DNA of 8,999 bases from the NCBI GenBank assembly GCA_003566875.1, contig PXBQ01000100.1, forward strand, positions 1 through 8,999, in the 5' to 3' direction. Below the pieces are notes generated by a model. That model was not told the origin of the DNA. It saw only the letters and a program-made list of their open reading frames with translations, and did no database searches. Shown in pieces: positions 6,328 to 8,999 of this stretch. Each line of letters opens with the position of its first letter. Position 1 is the first letter of the stretch. Source of the stretch: Spirochaetaceae bacterium. GTDB taxonomy: Bacteria > Spirochaetota > Spirochaetia > DSM-27196 > PXBQ01. The translations under genes were made by a program, and so were the position numbers.

Positions 6328-6355
6328 TTGATCTTTCGACCTGGCATACGATAAC
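6328..6355 (+). promoter_or_regulatory. candidate promoter of the decarboxylase-like gene
   Basis: TTGATC (6328-6333) and GATAAC (6350-6355) are spaced by 16 bases, each with four of six consensus matches. Transcription would begin near 6362, leaving a leader of about 60 bases. That leader contains the GATC-rich, partly palindromic stretch CCGATCGATAGATC (6386-6399). Confidence 0.42.
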
Positions 6356-6410
6356 GTGTCTTCCTGTAAACTACCCATAGACCATCCGATCGATAGATCC
6401 TGCAAGATTT

Positions 6411-6416
6411 GGGAGG
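6411..6416 (+). promoter_or_regulatory. ribosome binding site deciding the GTG start at 6424
   Basis: GGGAGG is followed by a 7-base spacer to GTG at 6424. A TTG at 6409 in the same frame would overlap this site and is therefore rejected as the start. Confidence 0.8.
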
Positions 6417-6423
6417 CAACACG

Positions 6424-7464
6424 GTGACGATCCGCGAAAGACTCGAGGCTTTCTGGGCTGGTGAACGGCCCGATGAGATCCCGTACACGATCTATCACAC
6501 CAAATGGGAGGACGCGCAAGACGATCCTTCGTGGACCCAACTGTTCGAGAACGGACTCGGGCTTACCTTCAAGGAGTATCCTTTTCGATTGGAACACAAA
6601 GACCTCGACGTCATCCAACGGGAGGCGGTTGAGAACGGCCGCTCGGTTCGATACGTCACGTGGAGAACTTCACGGGGCGAAATCTCGGCGCGGTGGACCG
6701 ACGGCTGGCAAGAAGAACACCGGCTGAAGTCGGCCGAGGACTACCGCGTCATGACCCACATCGTCGAGAACACCGAGATCGTCGCCGAGTACGACTCATT
6801 CGGCGTTGCGGAGCAGCGCATGCAGCCGTACGCGGTGACGTGGTCGATGGTCGGCCGAACCCCGCTTCAGGAGATACTCGTCGATTACGCGGGGTTGGAG
6901 AGCTTCAGCTTCCATCTGTTCGATTACGAGGATGAGGTCCGACGGCTGTACGGGGCACTGCTCAAGAAATTCCGGCGTAAGGCCGAGATCGTCGCCGCGG
7001 GGCCCGGACGGTTTGTGTCCAACCTCGAGAACTTCACGGCTGAGACGCTCGGGCCGGACCGGTACGAGGAGTTCCTACTCCCGGTCTACGAGGAATGCTT
7101 TGCCCCTATCCACGAAGCCGGAAAGATCATCGGTAGCCACTACGACGGGAAGACAGCGTGCGTAAAGGACCTCATCGCCCGCGCGCCGATCGATCTTATC
7201 GAGTCGCTGACACCGGCTCCGGAGGGTGATCTGTCGCTCGCCGAATGCCGAGCCGCGTGGCCGACCAAGCTGTTCTGGTCGAACCTGAACGCGTCGGTGT
7301 ACGAGCTCCCGCCGGCCGAGCTGCACCGGTTAGTCCTCGACCGTGTGCAAGAAGCAGCGCCCGACGGCCGACGGTTAGCTTTTGAGATCTCCGAAGCCCG
7401 TCAGGAAAACTGGCGCGACTCGATCCCGGTTGTCCTCAACGCGCTCAAGGAGACCCGGAGCTGA
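6424..7464 (+). CDS. uroporphyrinogen decarboxylase family protein (catabolic type)
   Basis: The 346-residue protein starts at GTG with MTIRERLEAFWAGERPDEIP, the usual opening of URO-D family (PF01208) proteins outside haem synthesis. Later segments fit the barrel: TPLQEILVDYAG at 146-157, NLENFTAETLGPDRYEEFLLPVY at 200-222 (family segment TAETLSPDRYEEF-like), GSHYDGKTACVKDLIA at 237-252 and IESLTPAPEGDLSLAE at 259-274. The HxDG at 239-242 and the ESLTP-P-GD strand are typical of the COG0407 branch related to corrinoid-dependent methyltransferases. It has no HxC zinc signature of MtaA type and no sign of true HemE, so the reaction is unknown. It converges with the Gfo/Idh/MocA gene, 24 bases apart. 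The context suggests carbohydrate or methylated-compound catabolism. Confidence 0.82.
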   Translation: MTIRERLEAFWAGERPDEIPYTIYHTKWEDAQDDPSWTQLFENGLGLTFKEYPFRLEHKDLDVIQREAVENGRSVRYVTWRTSRGEISARWTDGWQEEHRLKSAEDYRVMTHIVENTEIVAEYDSFGVAEQRMQPYAVTWSMVGRTPLQEILVDYAGLESFSFHLFDYEDEVRRLYGALLKKFRRKAEIVAAGPGRFVSNLENFTAETLGPDRYEEFLLPVYEECFAPIHEAGKIIGSHYDGKTACVKDLIARAPIDLIESLTPAPEGDLSLAECRAAWPTKLFWSNLNASVYELPPAELHRLVLDRVQEAAPDGRRLAFEISEARQENWRDSIPVVLNALKETRS

Positions 7465-7488
7465 ACTTGGCTACGCCGGTTCGACCGC

Positions 7489-8295
7489 TCAACTCCCGAC
7501 ACCGAGCTGCGCACGGCGGATCGGCCGGCCCGATTCGAGCGACCGGACCATCATCTCGCAGCACGCCATCGTCTCGAGGTTGTTCCGCGCGCTGATTCCC
7601 GGCTCCGGGCCGCCGTCGAGCCACGCGCGGAAGTCGCGCAGCAGATCACGCTCATCCTCGGTCTCGTCCGGCGACACAGGAACGACCGGTGCGACTCCGA
7701 AGTTCACTTTCGGGCGTTCCGAGAACTCGAACGCGCCGTCGCGGAAGAACACCGCCCCACGTTCGCCGTGGAGCTGTATCTCCTCCGATATGCGCGCGGC
7801 ATCGTGCGTATGGCCGTACGAGACGGCCACGCCGTTCCTTAGAACGATGTGCGCCGAAGTGTTGTGGTCGTGCGAGTACGCGCTCCACGCGGTCGACCCG
7901 TAGCGATAGTTCTGAGACACCGCGACCGGAACGCCCGATTCACGTGCCGCGGTGACGAGCCGCGTTGCCGATTCCCAATCCGGCGCCATGCTCTTCGCGA
8001 CGAGAACCGGGAGCCCCGCCTCGATCGCACGGATCGCCATCGGTACGTGATACTTTGTCGGTGTGCAGATGATCACGCACCCGGCTCCGCTCGTCTTTAG
8101 CGCTTCGTCGTAATCGGTGAAAGCCGCGCTCTCCGGCAACCCGGTGACCCTGAGCGCGGCTTCAAGAGCCTCACGACTCGTGTCGCACAATGCCCACGGG
8201 ACAAAGCCGGTTTTCGCCGAACACGCCGTGAGCGGCCACGTGCCGCGGTTCGCGACGCCGACGTGAAGCACTTTTATCGATGTATCGTAGGCCAT
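7489..8295 (-). CDS. Gfo/Idh/MocA family oxidoreductase, internally shortened
   Basis: The family oxidises or epimerises sugars and cyclitols with NAD(P). The 268-residue product has a Rossmann half: VLHVGVANRG at 9-18, CTPTKYHVPMAIRAIEAG at 77-94, VLVAKSMAPDW at 98-108 and VAVSQNYRYG at 124-133. It also has the C-terminal sheet (HNTSAHIVLRNGVAVSYGH at 144-162, then LHGERGAVFF at 175-184). Family members are usually 330-390 residues. Here the segment joining YRYG to the sheet is only about 10 residues, so about 90 are absent, including the G-H-x-x-D catalytic region. The EKP motif reads AKS, keeping only the lysine (K101). No stop or frameshift is seen. It may be a divergent binding protein or a decayed enzyme. 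The ATG at 8295 has no good Shine-Dalgarno sequence. Confidence 0.85.
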   Translation of the reverse strand: MAYDTSIKVLHVGVANRGTWPLTACSAKTGFVPWALCDTSREALEAALRVTGLPESAAFTDYDEALKTSGAGCVIICTPTKYHVPMAIRAIEAGLPVLVAKSMAPDWESATRLVTAARESGVPVAVSQNYRYGSTAWSAYSHDHNTSAHIVLRNGVAVSYGHTHDAARISEEIQLHGERGAVFFRDGAFEFSERPKVNFGVAPVVPVSPDETEDERDLLRDFRAWLDGGPEPGISARNNLETMACCEMMVRSLESGRPIRRAQLGVGS

Positions 8296-8302
8296 GACTC
8301 AG

Positions 8303-8331
8303 AGAATAGATACCTCGCCCTCGATGATCAA
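8303..8331 (-). promoter_or_regulatory. candidate promoter of the oxidoreductase gene
   Basis: TTGATC (8326-8331) and TATTCT (8303-8308) on the minus strand are exactly 17 bases apart, each with four of six matches. The -10 ends 7 bases before the ATG, so transcription should start at or next to the start codon and give a leaderless mRNA. Confidence 0.5.
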
Positions 8332-8359
8332 CCGCACACGGAATGCACCGGCATCCGAA

Positions 8360-8388
8360 TTGACACCCCCGATCGGTGGACTTAGACT
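8360..8388 (+). promoter_or_regulatory. promoter of the family 3 glycosidase gene
   Basis: A perfect TTGACA (8360-8365) is followed after 17 bases by TAGACT (8383-8388, four of six). This is the best sigma-70-type promoter in the window. The 8-base palindrome CCGATCGG (8369-8376) lies in the spacer, where a repressor would block polymerase. Transcription should start near 8395. The oxidoreductase promoter diverges from it, with 28 bases between the two -35 elements. Confidence 0.58.
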
Positions 8389-8396
8389 GTGAACCG

Positions 8397-8417
8397 CCGG
8401 CCATGAGAATAGGCCGG
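8397..8417. promoter_or_regulatory. inverted repeat at the start of the glycosidase transcript
   Basis: CCGGCC (8397-8402) and GGCCGG (8412-8417) are perfect complements around a 9-base loop. They sit immediately after the predicted transcription start and 40 bases before the ATG. It could be a repressor site or a 5' stem that protects or controls the mRNA. Confidence 0.45.
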
Positions 8418-8444
8418 TATCACGGGTGGATTTTCTGCCGCAGC

Positions 8445-8450
8445 AAGGAG
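8445..8450 (+). promoter_or_regulatory. ribosome binding site of the glycosidase gene
   Basis: AAGGAG with a 7-base spacer to ATG at 8458 is a near-ideal Shine-Dalgarno sequence and fixes the start. Confidence 0.85.
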
Positions 8451-8457
8451 TACAGGG

Positions 8458-8999
8458 ATGAACGCGAAGCTTGAGAAATACCTTTCGGAGATGAGTCTCG
8501 AACAGAAGGTCGGTCAGTTACTGTGTTTCGGCTTCAGCGGCACGTACCCGCATCCCGACATTATCGAAACAATCGAGAAGTATCATCCTGCAGGTTTCCG
8601 CGTCACTCCCGGCGGTCGCAAGTTCAAGCGCTACTTCGGGCCGGACAATCCGGCCAGTTCGCGCGTAGTCCGTCCGCAGGAGCCTCTCGAACGCGAGTAC
8701 GGGGGCGATATCAGCGCGCCGGATTTCGGCGCCCGGCGGTACGCGGAGGTGCTGAATCTGCTGCGACGCCGCTCGCTCGAGACCGGGGCGCAAATCCCGC
8801 TGTACTTTGCACTGGACTTCGAGGGAAATCAGAGCTTCGATTTTTTTGCACCCGGCGTAGCATTGTTCCCGCACGCGATGGGACTCGCCGCATCGGGTGA
8901 TCCGGATTTGTGCCGTCGCGTCGCGCGCAGGATCGGCGCTCAACTCCGCGCGATCGGCATCAACTGGCTGCACTCACCGGTCCTCGATGTCAACACAGC
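8458..8999 (+). CDS. glycoside hydrolase family 3 protein, N-terminal part
   Basis: The frame is open from ATG at 8458 to the window edge, giving 180 complete codons. It begins MNAKLEKYLSEMSLEQKVGQLL, the standard GH3 opening (MSLEEKVGQL). It continues with YFALDFEG at 116-123, corresponding to the DQEGG strand with substrate-binding D120, LFPHAMGLAASGDPDLCRRVARRIGAQLRAIGINW at 136-170 in pieces, and SPVLDVNT at 173-180. These are the N-terminal barrel motifs of GH3 beta-glucosidases and N-acetylhexosaminidases. The pattern is closest to the NagZ-type branch, but the nucleophile region lies outside, so specificity is open. A segment at about 52-95 is longer than usual, and DQEGGR is altered to DFEGNQ. 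No signal peptide is present, so a cytoplasmic enzyme is likely. It is divergent from the oxidoreductase gene. Confidence 0.85.
   Translation, partial: MNAKLEKYLSEMSLEQKVGQLLCFGFSGTYPHPDIIETIEKYHPAGFRVTPGGRKFKRYFGPDNPASSRVVRPQEPLEREYGGDISAPDFGARRYAEVLNLLRRRSLETGAQIPLYFALDFEGNQSFDFFAPGVALFPHAMGLAASGDPDLCRRVARRIGAQLRAIGINWLHSPVLDVNT

Noticed and set aside
6409..6423. TTG at 6409 as the start of the decarboxylase-like gene
   Set aside because: It overlaps the GGGAGG ribosome site that is correctly spaced for GTG at 6424, where family homology begins.
7477..7487. CGGT-TCG-ACCG hairpin between the convergent decarboxylase-like and oxidoreductase genes
   Set aside because: The stem is only four bases and no T run follows on either strand, so it cannot be called a terminator.
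1..8999. tRNA, rRNA, CRISPR, insertion sequence or phage features
   Set aside because: No cloverleaf with a TTC-loop and acceptor pairing, no regularly spaced direct repeats and no transposase or integrase motifs were seen. The TTCG-containing loop at 211-225 belongs to a simple hairpin.

Overview
The window is a GC-rich bacterial chromosome segment, densely coding, with no tRNA, rRNA, CRISPR array, transposase or phage gene seen. The largest gap between recognised genes is under 180 bases. The lineage cannot be fixed from the sequence alone. Monomeric-type isocitrate dehydrogenase, a YfcC-type carrier, a uroporphyrinogen-decarboxylase-like protein, a Gfo/Idh/MocA oxidoreductase and a family 3 glycosidase together suggest a heterotrophic, sugar- and peptide-using bacterium. 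A GC-rich member of the Spirochaetota or a similar group is possible, at low confidence.

Left part (1-1058). The window opens inside a class I SAM-dependent methyltransferase read leftward from 116. It is divergent from yaaA (279-1058), a peroxide-stress protein. Between them is a 35-codon reading frame (175-282) with its own ribosome binding site; it ends in an ATGA overlap with yaaA and contains a long perfect hairpin.

Middle (1113-3978, minus strand). An M20 metallopeptidase of the Gly-X carboxypeptidase/PM20D1 type is followed, with an 8-base overlap, by a YfcC/DcuC-type membrane carrier. This looks like a two-gene peptide or amino-acid-conjugate import-and-hydrolysis operon. Its intrinsic terminator is built into the last codons of the carrier gene.

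Centre (4011-6245). A full-length NADP-dependent monomeric isocitrate dehydrogenase is transcribed divergently from the M20 gene, with only 32 bases between the start codons. A perfect 22-base palindrome lies in its coding region.

Right part (6424-8999). A uroporphyrinogen-decarboxylase-family protein (plus strand) converges on a short Gfo/Idh/MocA oxidoreductase (minus strand). The latter is divergent from a family 3 glycoside hydrolase that runs off the right edge. This resembles sugar or amino-sugar catabolic islands. The oxidoreductase appears to have lost about 90 residues from the middle of the fold.

A recurring theme is start-codon architecture. The methyltransferase, isocitrate dehydrogenase, M20 and oxidoreductase genes lack Shine-Dalgarno sequences and carry a -10-like hexamer about 6-9 bases before the start codon, as expected for leaderless mRNAs. 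The YfcC, decarboxylase-like and glycosidase genes and the small leader frame have clear ribosome binding sites.
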